A stretch of DNA of 20,654 nucleotides from CAYVKM01 sp964452045 (GTDB lineage Bacteria > Calditrichota > Calditrichia > RBG-13-44-9): positions 1 through 20,654 of the forward strand of contig CAYVKM010000069.1 of NCBI GenBank assembly GCA_964452045.1. The letters run 5' to 3'. This document shows positions 13,682 to 20,654 of this stretch, piece after piece. Position 1 is the first letter of the stretch, and each line of letters opens with the position of its first letter. A model generated the notes under the pieces. The model had not been told where the DNA came from. It worked only from the letters and a program-made list of their open reading frames with translations, and did no database searches. A program made the translations under genes and the position numbers.

Positions 13682-14677
13682 ATGAGACGAACTATTTTTG
13701 CAGGCGTGGGACATTATCTCCCTGAACGAGTGGTGACTAACCAGGAGCTAGAGAAATTAATGGATACCTCCGATGAATGGATCCGGGAACGTACCGGGAT
13801 TGTTGAACGCCGCTGGGTGAAAGAAGGTGATACGGTATCCGGTCTGGCGCTTAAAGCATCGGAAATGGCCCTGGAGCGAGCCAAAATGACATCTGCGGAT
13901 ATCGATCTCATCATTTTTGCCTGCATGGAATCCGATTCAGAATTTCCCGGTGGGGGATGCTGGTTGCAGGAAAAATTGCAAATTCCCGGAATACCGGCAC
14001 TGGATATCAGGAACCAGTGCAGTGGATTTATTTATGGACTTTCTGTGGCCGATCAATTTATCAAGACCGGCCATTACAATAATATACTACTGGTTGGTGC
14101 AGAAATCCAGAGTACCAGCCTGGATCTGACCACCGGGGGGAGGGACATGGCAGTTCTCTTCGGAGATGGTGCCGGTGCGGCTGTGTTAACCGCCTCGGAA
14201 AATGGAGAGAGAGGGGTATTGACCACACATCTCCATGCCGACGGCGTTTATACCAAAAAATTATGGGCAGAGTGGCCTTCGGTAACTCATCACCCCCGAA
14301 TAACGCCTGAGATGCTGGAAACGGATCGGATCTATCCCAAAATGGAAGGTCGCTATGTTTTCAAGCATGCGGTTACCCGGTTTCCGGAGGTTATTCATGA
14401 GGCCCTGGAAAAAACCGGTTATTCCATCAAAGATGTGGATCTGGTGGTGCCGCACCAGGCTAATCTGCGGATTACCGAGGCAGTGGCCCAACGTCTTGGC
14501 ATCGGGATGGATAAGATGTACAGCAATATTGAAAAATATGGCAATACCACTGCAGCGACCATCCCTATCTGTCTGAGTGAGGCCTGGAAAGAAGGGAGGA
14601 TTAAAGAGGGAAGTCTGGTGGCAATAGCTGCATTTGGCAGCGGTTTTACCTGGGCTTCGGCGCTGATCAGGTGGTAG
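13682..14677 (+). CDS. fabH: 3-oxoacyl-[ACP] synthase III (KAS III) family protein
   Basis: A 331-residue condensing enzyme of the FabH type, which starts fatty-acid synthesis by joining an acyl-CoA to malonyl-ACP. The thiolase-fold catalytic triad is Cys113 in 'DIRNQCSGFIYGL', His258 in 'VVPHQANLRI' and Asn288 in 'KYGNTTAATIP'. The N-terminal 'TSDEWIRERTGIVERRW' is typical. The Cys loop reads 'RNQCSG', where E. coli-type FabH has 'NAACAG/NAACSG', and there is an insertion-like stretch at 195-225. It may therefore belong to a subfamily with a different primer. No acpP, fabD, fabG or plsX is adjacent; lipA follows 61 bp downstream. GAAGGGA (13669-13675) precedes the ATG. The KAS III family call is firm; FabH itself rather than a paralogue is likely. 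Confidence 0.85.
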   Translation: MRRTIFAGVGHYLPERVVTNQELEKLMDTSDEWIRERTGIVERRWVKEGDTVSGLALKASEMALERAKMTSADIDLIIFACMESDSEFPGGGCWLQEKLQIPGIPALDIRNQCSGFIYGLSVADQFIKTGHYNNILLVGAEIQSTSLDLTTGGRDMAVLFGDGAGAAVLTASENGERGVLTTHLHADGVYTKKLWAEWPSVTHHPRITPEMLETDRIYPKMEGRYVFKHAVTRFPEVIHEALEKTGYSIKDVDLVVPHQANLRITEAVAQRLGIGMDKMYSNIEKYGNTTAATIPICLSEAWKEGRIKEGSLVAIAAFGSGFTWASALIRW

Positions 14678-14738
14678 GAAGTCTAATAGATATAAGGTAA
14701 TAACGGATAAATTTTAAATTTCAATGGAGTTAAATTAA

Positions 14739-15614
14739 TTGTCGGTGGAACGTCGTCCCCAGTGGCTCAAGGTTCGGCTGGCAGGGGGTAAAGTTTTTCG
14801 GGAAGTCCGGGAGCTGATTGATAACGATCAGTTGCATACCGTCTGTCAGAGTGCCCGATGTCCTAATATTGGTGATTGCTGGTCTCGCCGGACTGCTACC
14901 TTTATGATTTTGGGTGATATCTGCACCCGGAATTGTAAATTTTGTGCGGTTCAAAAAGGTCGCCCGGGACTGCCGGATTGTAAAGAACCTGAAAGAGTGG
15001 CAGAAGCGGTGAAAAAACTCAAGCTGCGGCATGCAGTTATAACCTCGGTAACCCGTGATGATCTGGAAGATGGGGGAGGGCAGATCTTTGTTGAGACTAT
15101 CAGGGCGATCCGGAAGACCTCACCTGACTGTTCTATTGAAGTACTTATCCCAGATTTTAATGGTAACTTGGAAGCATTGGAGAAGGTTTTTCAGGCAAAG
15201 CCTGATATTTTGAATCATAATCTGGAAGTAGTTCCCCGCCTTTATCCCAGAGCGCGGGCACAGGCCGATTTCACTCGTTCCATCAATATTCTGTTTGAAG
15301 CTAAACAGCATGGTTTGGTCAGCAAGACCGGGATCATGATTGGCCTGGGTGAATCCCGGGACGAGGTAATCGATCTGATCAAGCAACTGGTGGACATTCG
15401 TCTGGATATTTTAACCATCGGACAATACCTCCAGCCCTACGCCAGACATTTGCCGGTGGAAAATTTTTATTCCCCGGAGGAATTTGCCGAGTTTAAGCAG
15501 ATTGGAGAATCTCTGGGAATTAAACATGTGGAGAGTGGACCGCTGGTACGCAGTTCCTACCATGCCGATGCCCAGATAGAGAAGCTCACTTCCGCACAGA
15601 TTTCGGCGAGCTGA
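14739..15614 (+). CDS. lipA: lipoyl synthase
   Basis: A 291-residue radical SAM enzyme that inserts two sulfurs into octanoyl groups on lipoate-dependent proteins. It has both clusters: the auxiliary [4Fe-4S] motif C36-X4-C41-X5-C47 ('CQSARCPNIGDC') and the radical SAM motif C62-X3-C66-X2-C69 ('CTRNCKFC'). The C-terminal 'RSSYHAD' supplies the serine ligand of the auxiliary cluster. The start is TTG 14739, with GGAG (14725-14728) ten bases upstream; GTG 14745 is an alternative that loses two residues. lipB is not in the window. A position just after a fatty-acid initiation gene makes sense, since octanoyl-ACP is the substrate source. Confidence 0.96.
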   Translation: MSVERRPQWLKVRLAGGKVFREVRELIDNDQLHTVCQSARCPNIGDCWSRRTATFMILGDICTRNCKFCAVQKGRPGLPDCKEPERVAEAVKKLKLRHAVITSVTRDDLEDGGGQIFVETIRAIRKTSPDCSIEVLIPDFNGNLEALEKVFQAKPDILNHNLEVVPRLYPRARAQADFTRSINILFEAKQHGLVSKTGIMIGLGESRDEVIDLIKQLVDIRLDILTIGQYLQPYARHLPVENFYSPEEFAEFKQIGESLGIKHVESGPLVRSSYHADAQIEKLTSAQISAS

Positions 15615-15747
15615 CCTGTTTATCGCAGAATCAATTATTATTTCCTTATCCCACCCTTTTAGAGTTAAATTGGAACTATCCGTTTTTATACGGGTGTAAT
15701 TTTACAAATTTTAAGAAACAGCTTAATAAATCGATAATAACTTTAAA

Positions 15748-16641
15748 ATGAAAAGAAAAATGAACCAGGGCGGAAAATTAATTACACTTTTTTTACTGGG
15801 AATGCTCCTCACAATTTTTCCCCAAAAAATTACCGGACAACCCTTGTATATTGCCTATACCACCAATTTAAACTGTAATCTGGAAGCCTGTTACTGTGGC
15901 GGGAATCAGTTGGGTGGAATGATTCAACTGGTCGGCGCGATAGATTCCCTTCGCAACAGCCATCCGGATCTAATTCTGATGGACAGTGGAGATTTTTTGA
16001 ATTCCTATCCCTTGACGGAAGGTAATCACCTGATGATCGATCTGATGAAGGATTTCAGGTACGATGCGATCGGTCTGGGAGAACAAGAATATATTGAAGG
16101 AGCACCATTTCTGATTAACGCTTACCTGAATACCGGTATCCCCCTGATCAGCGCAAATATTAGAATACAGTCTGAAAAACTAAATCAGTTTCCACCTTAC
16201 CTCATCCAGGAAAGAGGAAAGAAAAAAGTGGGTATTATCAGCATTCTGTTTCCCGAGGTATACGATCCATTTTTCTCATCCAATGTTGAGGTGGAATCCC
16301 CAATTTCTCTTATGGAAAATTATCTGAACAAATTAAGACCGGCGGTGGATTTACTGGTTCTGCTCTGCCATGGTTCCTATGATTCCGGGAAAAAAATGGC
16401 CGAGAAATTCCCACAGATTGATGTGGTCATTGCCGGCCATACCCAGGAGAGAAAAGCAATACAGAAAAATAATCAAATGATTGTCCAGGCCGGCCGGGAC
16501 GGTGAATATCTGGGATTTATTACCATAAACTGGTCAGAGGATGAGAAACAAATTTCAAATGTTTTTTTACCGGTGGATTTACGCTACGGGATAAATTACT
16601 CGATGAAGAATAAAATTGATCAGTATTATCAGCGATATTGA
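15748..16641 (+). CDS. secreted 5'-nucleotidase/metallophosphatase-like protein with degenerate metal sites
   Basis: A 297-residue exported protein with a signal peptide (residues 1-30, ending near ITGQ). The rest matches the N-terminal metallophosphatase domain of the UshA/SoxB/5'-nucleotidase superfamily; the C-terminal substrate domain is missing. Preserved signatures are 'LMDSGDFLN' (Gly81-Asp82), 'LLCHGSYDSG' (His208) and 'VVIAGHTQ' (His231). Altered ones are the first D-X-H motif, here 'AYTTNLNCNLE', the GNH(E/D) motif, here 'GLGEQEY' (111-115), and the second His of GHxH, here Gln233. A Cys motif 'CNLEACYCGGNQLGG' (Cys43, 48, 50) resembles that of the CGC/CGG-containing UshA-like proteins found near multihaem cytochromes. 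Catalysis is doubtful. ATG 15748 or ATG 15760 could be the start. No partner genes are evident. Confidence 0.75.
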   Translation: MKRKMNQGGKLITLFLLGMLLTIFPQKITGQPLYIAYTTNLNCNLEACYCGGNQLGGMIQLVGAIDSLRNSHPDLILMDSGDFLNSYPLTEGNHLMIDLMKDFRYDAIGLGEQEYIEGAPFLINAYLNTGIPLISANIRIQSEKLNQFPPYLIQERGKKKVGIISILFPEVYDPFFSSNVEVESPISLMENYLNKLRPAVDLLVLLCHGSYDSGKKMAEKFPQIDVVIAGHTQERKAIQKNNQMIVQAGRDGEYLGFITINWSEDEKQISNVFLPVDLRYGINYSMKNKIDQYYQRY

Positions 16642-16727
16642 ACCGGGCTGAATTTAAACAATATTTCTTAAAGTGAAATAACGGATCTTATGATAAAGAA
16701 ATTATAGCAATTAACCAGGACAAAACG

Positions 16728-17756
16728 ATGATAAAAGAAGCTATTGCAAAATTTATGGAAGGAAAGAGTCTGACCCGGGAAGAGTCCTACAAGGTGATGG
16801 AAGAAATTCTGTCCAACCAGGCCACCGAAGCCCAGATATCTGCATTTCTAGTGGCCCTGCAGATGAAAGGCAGCACAGTGGATGAACTGGCCGGTCAGGT
16901 GGAAGCTTACCGGGACAAGATCACCCCGCTTTCAATTTCTGACGAAAATGCCATCGATACCAGTGGTACCGGTGGTGATAATCTTGGCACTTTTAATATT
17001 TCTACTGTAGCTTCCATCGTTGCTGCCGGGGCCGGGGCTAAAGTGATCAAACATGGCTACCATTCCGTATCGAGCCAATGTGGCAGTGCCGATGTACTCA
17101 AGGCGCTGGGAGTGAAAACCGAACTTTTTCCGGATGATTTTTATCATATTTTTGATAAGGTGGGTCTGGCTTTTATTTTTGCCCCGCGTTACAAACCATC
17201 CATCAGCAATTTTGCCGGTCTGAGGCAGAGCCTGGGGGCGAGAACGATTATCAATATCCTGGATCCTCTGACCAAACCAGCGCTCACCAAAAGGCAATTG
17301 ATCGGGGTATACGATCAGAAATTATCCAAACTGATAGCCCAGGTATTGCAGGAATTTGGCATTTTCAGCGGGATGGTGGTCAGTGGCGAGAACGGACTGG
17401 ATGAGGTGAATATCTGCGGCAAAACCCACGTGGTTGAAGTGAACAGCAAGCGGCTGGAAGAGTACACCATCACTCCGGAGGATCTTGGTTTAAAGCGCTG
17501 GCCCATCGAGAGTCTAAAGGGTGGAGATGCGGCTTTGAATAAGGAAATAACCCTGAAAATATTAAATGGTGAACCCGGTGGTCCCCGCGATGTTACGGTT
17601 ATCAATGCGGCGGCGGCTTTAAAAGTGAGTGGTCTGGTCAAAGATTTGAAAGAGGGCGTAAAAAAAGCGATTAAAGCTATTGATAGCGGCTCCGCCCTGA
17701 AGAAATTGAATGAAATGATTGAGATCAGTAAAACTCTTGATTATCCAGAAAATTAG
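16728..17756 (+). CDS. anthranilate phosphoribosyltransferase-like protein (TrpD family), atypical
   Basis: A 342-residue protein of TrpD fold and length. The phosphoribosyl-pyrophosphate part is intact: GTGGD (80-84), 'NLGTFNIST', 'SSQCGSADVLKALGV' and the Mg-binding Asp225-Glu226. The anthranilate-side motifs differ from canonical TrpD: KHGNR is KHGYH (108-112), the usual 'yHpam...vR' stretch is 'YKPSISNFAGLR' (155-166), and 'LLGPLTNP' is 'ILDPLTKP' (177-184). It may use a different acceptor, as expected for a TrpD paralogue rather than the tryptophan enzyme. No other trp gene is in the window; mltG follows 71 bp downstream. Start ATG 16728 has CAGGA ten bases upstream. The family call is firm and the function open, so no symbol is given. 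Confidence 0.85.
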   Translation: MIKEAIAKFMEGKSLTREESYKVMEEILSNQATEAQISAFLVALQMKGSTVDELAGQVEAYRDKITPLSISDENAIDTSGTGGDNLGTFNISTVASIVAAGAGAKVIKHGYHSVSSQCGSADVLKALGVKTELFPDDFYHIFDKVGLAFIFAPRYKPSISNFAGLRQSLGARTIINILDPLTKPALTKRQLIGVYDQKLSKLIAQVLQEFGIFSGMVVSGENGLDEVNICGKTHVVEVNSKRLEEYTITPEDLGLKRWPIESLKGGDAALNKEITLKILNGEPGGPRDVTVINAAAALKVSGLVKDLKEGVKKAIKAIDSGSALKKLNEMIEISKTLDYPEN

Positions 17757-17827
17757 ATTATTTCGGAGTGGTGATAATCTGGAAATGGAATTGAATTTTT
17801 CTTTGTTTGGCGCCGATAGTTTAATTT

Positions 17828-18940
17828 ATGAATATTCGTTTAATTATATCTAAAATCTTATTTGGTCTATATTTGATCTTTCGGGCATCTTTATATTACT
17901 TCAGGCGATATTTAAAGGGATTCACGCTTGCCTTTTTATTGATAATTGCCCTGTTTATAAAGCTCTACTTCTTTCCGGTTTATATCGCACCGGATCCGGA
18001 CCAGATCACCCAGAAAACTGTGTTTATTCCTAAAGGATCTTCACTTTCCCAGATCGCCAATATTCTGGAGAAGGATAGCCTGCTGGAACATAAAACTTTC
18101 TTTGTTTTACTGGGCAAAATATCCGGGTATCAAAACCGGATGCAGGCCGGTCTTTTTAAAGTGCCGGAGAACTTGCATCCCTGGCATTTACTCACCTATC
18201 TGACCCAACCGAAACTGGCCGAAATTAAAGTAACCCTGCCGGAAGGGATCCAGGCGGAAGAGATGGCCCATATTTTGAGTGAAAATATTGGGATCGATTC
18301 CACCACATTTATGGAACTGGTTTACGATTCGGTTTATACGCATAGCCTTGGAGTGGAGCAAAACAAACTGGAAGGTTATCTGCTTCCGGAAACCTACTTT
18401 TTTAATTATGGAATGAACTCGGATGAAATTATCCGGCTCCTGGTTGGCAATACGCTGGAGATTTTTAAACCGGACAGTGTTCAACGGCAATTGCGGAAAC
18501 TGGGTATGACCCAGCATCAGATCGTCACCATGGCTTCCATTATTGAAGGTGAAGTGATCGTGGATTCGGAACGGGTGCTGGTCAGTTCGGTTTACCACAA
18601 CCGGCTGAAAAAACGCTGGCTGTTGGGAGCAGATCCTACCATCCAGTATATTATTCCCGGTCCGCCCCGGCGATTGCTGGATAAGGATCTGGAAATTGAT
18701 TCACCTTATAATACCTACAAATACCGGGGATTACCACCTGGTCCGATCAATAATCCGGGGAAACTATCTATTCTGGCGGCGCTTTTTCCGGCTGACACCC
18801 GTTATATGTATTTTGTGGCCACCGGGGATGGGGGACACCATTTTTCCCGCACCGCCGCCCAACACGCCTACTGGAAATCCCAGTTTGATAAAATCCGCCG
18901 GGAAGTCCGGCGGGAACAGCGGCGGAATCGCTACAAATAA
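17828..18940 (+). CDS. mltG: endolytic murein transglycosylase
   Basis: A 370-residue inner-membrane enzyme that cuts nascent glycan strands and sets their length. A membrane helix (about 32-50) follows a basic N-terminus. The periplasmic region has a LysM-like part (about 62-130, 'VFIPKGSSLSQIANIL') and the YceG catalytic domain with 'LEGYLLPETYFF' (181-192), 'TMASIIEGE' containing catalytic Glu240, 'LGADPTIQYII' and 'SPYNTYKYRGLPPGPINNPG'. The C-terminal 17 residues are strongly Arg-rich ('REVRREQRRNRYK'), an unusual tail. It has no good ribosome binding site before ATG 17828. A probable terminator follows at 18965. Confidence 0.94.
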   Translation: MNIRLIISKILFGLYLIFRASLYYFRRYLKGFTLAFLLIIALFIKLYFFPVYIAPDPDQITQKTVFIPKGSSLSQIANILEKDSLLEHKTFFVLLGKISGYQNRMQAGLFKVPENLHPWHLLTYLTQPKLAEIKVTLPEGIQAEEMAHILSENIGIDSTTFMELVYDSVYTHSLGVEQNKLEGYLLPETYFFNYGMNSDEIIRLLVGNTLEIFKPDSVQRQLRKLGMTQHQIVTMASIIEGEVIVDSERVLVSSVYHNRLKKRWLLGADPTIQYIIPGPPRRLLDKDLEIDSPYNTYKYRGLPPGPINNPGKLSILAALFPADTRYMYFVATGDGGHHFSRTAAQHAYWKSQFDKIRREVRREQRRNRYK

Positions 18941-18964
18941 TCGATAAGGCTATTTTTGACTTTT

Positions 18965-19000
18965 GGTAGGATTTCTATACCTAACCTACCTCTATTTTTT
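18965..19000 (+). terminator. probable intrinsic terminator after mltG
   Basis: GGTAGG (18965-18970) pairs with CCTACC (18985-18990) around a 14-base loop, followed within two bases by a T-rich stretch (18991-19000). The stem is short and the loop large, so strength is uncertain, but the position 25 bases after the mltG stop is right. Confidence 0.5.
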
Positions 19001-19054
19001 CCTCAATTTCTCTCCTAAAATATATTCCTCAAATAACAAGAGCATAATCTTTTA

Positions 19055-19083
19055 TTGACAAATTCCTGATAAATGCGTACATT
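19055..19083 (+). promoter_or_regulatory. strong sigma70-type promoter
   Basis: A consensus TTGACA (19055-19060) and TACATT (19078-19083) are exactly 17 bases apart. The expected start point is about 19090. It faces the small ORF at 19116, and there is no annotated long gene for nearly 300 bases downstream. Confidence 0.6.
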
Positions 19084-19115
19084 AAATTACAAGCTAAAAG
19101 GCTGGGAGGTCTGCA

Positions 19116-19268
19116 ATGCTTGAAATATGTATTATAGAAACTGTTAATTCAATCATATCGGTATTTTTCTCACACCTATCCTTTACCACAATCGCAAATA
19201 AGTTTTATTGTTATAAATTATCAAAATTTAGTTCAATTTCAATGTATCCATGCGTTAAGAGAATTTAG
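19116..19268 (+). CDS. possible 50-residue small protein
   Basis: An ATG at 19116 opens a 50-codon frame ending in TAG at 19266-19268. It is preceded by one of the best ribosome binding sites in the window, GGGAGG (19104-19109) with six bases of spacing, and by a strong promoter whose start point would be about 25 bases upstream. The protein begins MLEICIIETVNSIISVFF and has three cysteines and a moderately hydrophobic N-terminal half; I recognise no domain. The composition is AT-rich and could be non-coding, so the transcript may instead be a regulatory RNA or a leader for the lipoprotein gene 100 bases downstream. The stretch 19269-19368 holds nothing else I can identify. Confidence 0.4.
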   Translation: MLEICIIETVNSIISVFFSHLSFTTIANKFYCYKLSKFSSISMYPCVKRI

Positions 19269-19368
19269 ATCTGGACAAATATAGTCTGTCTTGTTTATCA
19301 AGTTGTTGTGCTCAGTATTTATTTAAATTCCATTAACCATCTAATAGGGTTTTTGAAAGGGAATTTTT

Positions 19369-20016
19369 ATGAGAATTAACATTATCCATCTCTTTACAAT
19401 TTTCTTAACTGCTTTATTAACAACAATCTTAGTCAATTGTGACAGTTCGAAAAATCTGGATATTACCAGTACTGTTGCCCTAAAAACATCACCAGTTATC
19501 ACCGGAATCCGAATAACCAGCTTTAGCGAACCGTATGGTACCGGGTTTGTTCTTGGTAATCCTTCCTATCCTATGGAGGGAAGCGAATATAAATTATTTA
19601 CCGTGTACCCAAACCCATCTTATGATTTTGGTCCGGGAGGAAGTCTTAAAAATGAATATTATGTTACTTTTGCCCATTTGCCAGAAAATATAAAAATTGA
19701 AATTTTTCGAGGAATCGCCCCCGGACAGGATGATGAACCAGGTGTGATAAGTAATGGTGCGGCCATCAGCAAAGTATTGACTCCGGTAGAGATTATTCAT
19801 AAAAACAGTGATTCACAATTTATGAAATGGAATTTGATCAAGGAGGATGGTTCTTTTATTCCCTCGGGATTGTATCGGGCCTATTTTTATTTAGAAGGAG
19901 AGGGGCTGGTCAATTGGTTGGATATTTATATCATTAATCGCATGGATTGCCGGTATTGGGCCGATCCTACCGGATGGCTCCGGGAAGATTGGCGACGGTT
20001 TACTTTTTGTGAATAA
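19369..20016 (+). CDS. lipoprotein with FlgD/T9SS-like C-terminal domain
   Basis: A 215-residue exported lipoprotein. The signal peptide ends in a lipobox-like 'ILVNC' with lipidated Cys24; Asn at -1 is atypical. After a polar stretch, 'LFTVYPNPSYDFGPGGSL' begins a beta-sandwich resembling the FlgD Ig-like/T9SS sorting-type domain: 'YYVTFAHLPENIKIEIFRG' (strand and turn), then 'FMKWNLIKEDGSFIPSGLYRAYFYLEGEG'. Those phrases match 'xWNLxNxDGxxVPSGxY' of that family. The tail adds an aromatic segment with two cysteines ('RMDCRYWADPTGWLREDWRRFTFCE') that may form a disulfide. Processing would need lspA, encoded at 616. GAAAGGG precedes the ATG. The function is unknown; a surface or periplasmic structural role is likely. 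Confidence 0.75.
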   Translation: MRINIIHLFTIFLTALLTTILVNCDSSKNLDITSTVALKTSPVITGIRITSFSEPYGTGFVLGNPSYPMEGSEYKLFTVYPNPSYDFGPGGSLKNEYYVTFAHLPENIKIEIFRGIAPGQDDEPGVISNGAAISKVLTPVEIIHKNSDSQFMKWNLIKEDGSFIPSGLYRAYFYLEGEGLVNWLDIYIINRMDCRYWADPTGWLREDWRRFTFCE

Positions 20017-20079
20017 TTGGAAAGTTGTTGGCTCTTTAAAAGCGCAAATTTTTAATAAACTATTTAAGGGAGATATTTA

Positions 20080-20589
20080 ATGAAATATGATTACCATGGT
20101 TATTTAATTCCCTTCCTCTTCTTCATTTTGATTTCCATTGAAGGTTTGTCTGCCCAACCAAAGGCAGGGAATATTGGGATTTCTGCCGCCGTACAGGAAC
20201 AGCAATTAGATTTCTATTTTCCGGTCTGGGTGGGTAACAGAATCGTTCTTGCACCGGCTTTCGGTTATTTAAATGCTTCGCATAAATTCACAGATATTTC
20301 CCTGGGATTTTCTTTTCGAGGTTATGTGAAAAAAGAAAAGCTGTCCTCTTATCTGGGACTTAGATTCGGAACGTTTATCTATACGCCCAAAAGAGAAGAT
20401 ACTGTCTTTGACTATTTAGTTGGTTTATGTTTTGGGTCAGAATATTATTTGGATTCACGATTTTGTATTGGCGGGGAATTACAACTTAATGCCACGATTT
20501 CCAATGAGGCTTCTTTTAGATTTGGAAATCCTGGGGGGACAAATTTTAATACAGCCACTGCACTGTTTTTTACTTTTTATTTTAAATAA
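20080..20589 (+). CDS. small outer-membrane beta-barrel protein
   Basis: A 169-residue exported protein with a signal peptide (1-25, cleavage after LSA). The mature part alternates polar and aromatic residues in about eight short strands ('NRIVLAPAFGYLNAS', 'DISLGFSFRGYVKK', 'LSSYLGLRFGTFIYT', 'YLVGLCFGSEYYLD', 'RFCIGGELQLNATI') and ends in 'ATALFFTFYFK', a penultimate-Phe ending typical of barrels recognised by the BAM machinery. An OmpA/OmpW-type or DUF-like eight-stranded barrel is likely. A good ribosome binding site (AAGGGAGA, 20065-20072) precedes the ATG. It follows the lipoprotein by 63 bp in the same direction and may share a transcript. The function is not known. Confidence 0.75.
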   Translation: MKYDYHGYLIPFLFFILISIEGLSAQPKAGNIGISAAVQEQQLDFYFPVWVGNRIVLAPAFGYLNASHKFTDISLGFSFRGYVKKEKLSSYLGLRFGTFIYTPKREDTVFDYLVGLCFGSEYYLDSRFCIGGELQLNATISNEASFRFGNPGGTNFNTATALFFTFYFK

Positions 20590-20622
20590 TTTCATTGAAT
20601 TTATTAATTATTGTCTGAACTT

Positions 20623-20654
20623 ATGAAAAAAATCTGGATAATTTTTATATTCAT
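20623..20654 (+). CDS. start of a further gene (partial, signal-peptide-like)
   Basis: ATG at 20623 begins MKKIWIIFIF and runs off the window. Two lysines followed by a hydrophobic run is typical of a signal peptide or membrane anchor. The ribosome binding site is weak, and only ten codons are visible, so this is tentative. Confidence 0.4.
   Translation, partial: MKKIWIIFIF

Noticed and set aside
16932..17641. Two long minus-strand open frames
   Set aside because: Both are antisense to the trpD-like gene, which has clear motifs, and neither has recognisable protein features.
1..20654. CRISPR arrays, tRNA/rRNA genes, insertion sequences, attachment sites
   Set aside because: No repeat-spacer pattern, no tRNA cloverleaf or rRNA stretches noticed, no transposase or integrase motifs, and gene content is coherent chromosome throughout.

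Overview
The window is bacterial chromosome, AT-rich, densely coded and mostly housekeeping. I see no phage, transposase, CRISPR array, rRNA or tRNA. Several features suggest the FCB assemblage: DUF1573 protein, rhodanese plus MauE/DoxX pair, short-chain-type L-threonine dehydrogenase, and a lipoprotein with a FlgD/T9SS-like 'YPNPS' domain. Promoters resemble TTGACA-N17-TATAAT and many genes have strong GGAG/GAGGTGA ribosome binding sites. That is unlike typical Bacteroidota and fits a sister lineage such as Calditrichota, KSB1 or a relative. The phylum assignment is inference.

Layout: (1) 1-3841, plus strand: the 3' end of ileS, a DksA/TraR-type zinc-finger protein, lspA and an rluD-type pseudouridine synthase, packed with small gaps or overlaps. 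These are followed by a secreted DUF1573 protein, a membrane-anchored rhodanese lacking its catalytic cysteine, and a MauE-like membrane protein. (2) 3858-9399, minus strand: aconitase (acnA), a 450-residue protein of unknown function, and L-threonine 3-dehydrogenase. Between acnA and the unknown gene lies a compact unit of promoter, 12-bp hairpin with C-rich loop, and intrinsic terminator, which looks like a small RNA gene. (3) 9722-18940, plus strand: an unrecognised 224-residue protein, then tgt, yajC, def, fmt, a fabH-type ketoacyl synthase, lipA, a secreted 5'-nucleotidase-like protein with degenerate metal sites, a trpD-like gene with altered anthranilate-pocket motifs, and mltG. (4) 18941-20654: a terminator, a strong promoter with a 50-codon small ORF, a lipoprotein, a small outer-membrane beta-barrel protein and the start of another gene.

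Most genes are conserved cell functions: translation and RNA modification (ileS, rluD, tgt, def, fmt), protein export and envelope maturation (lspA, yajC, mltG), and carbon and cofactor metabolism (acnA, tdh, fabH, lipA). The observations most worth following are the candidate small RNA at 6747-6843 with an anti-Shine-Dalgarno-like loop, the small ORF at 19116-19268 whose ribosome binding site matches that loop, the non-canonical TrpD homologue, the degenerate metallophosphatase, and the unknown CX3CX3C protein. I did not find a clear multi-gene novel system.
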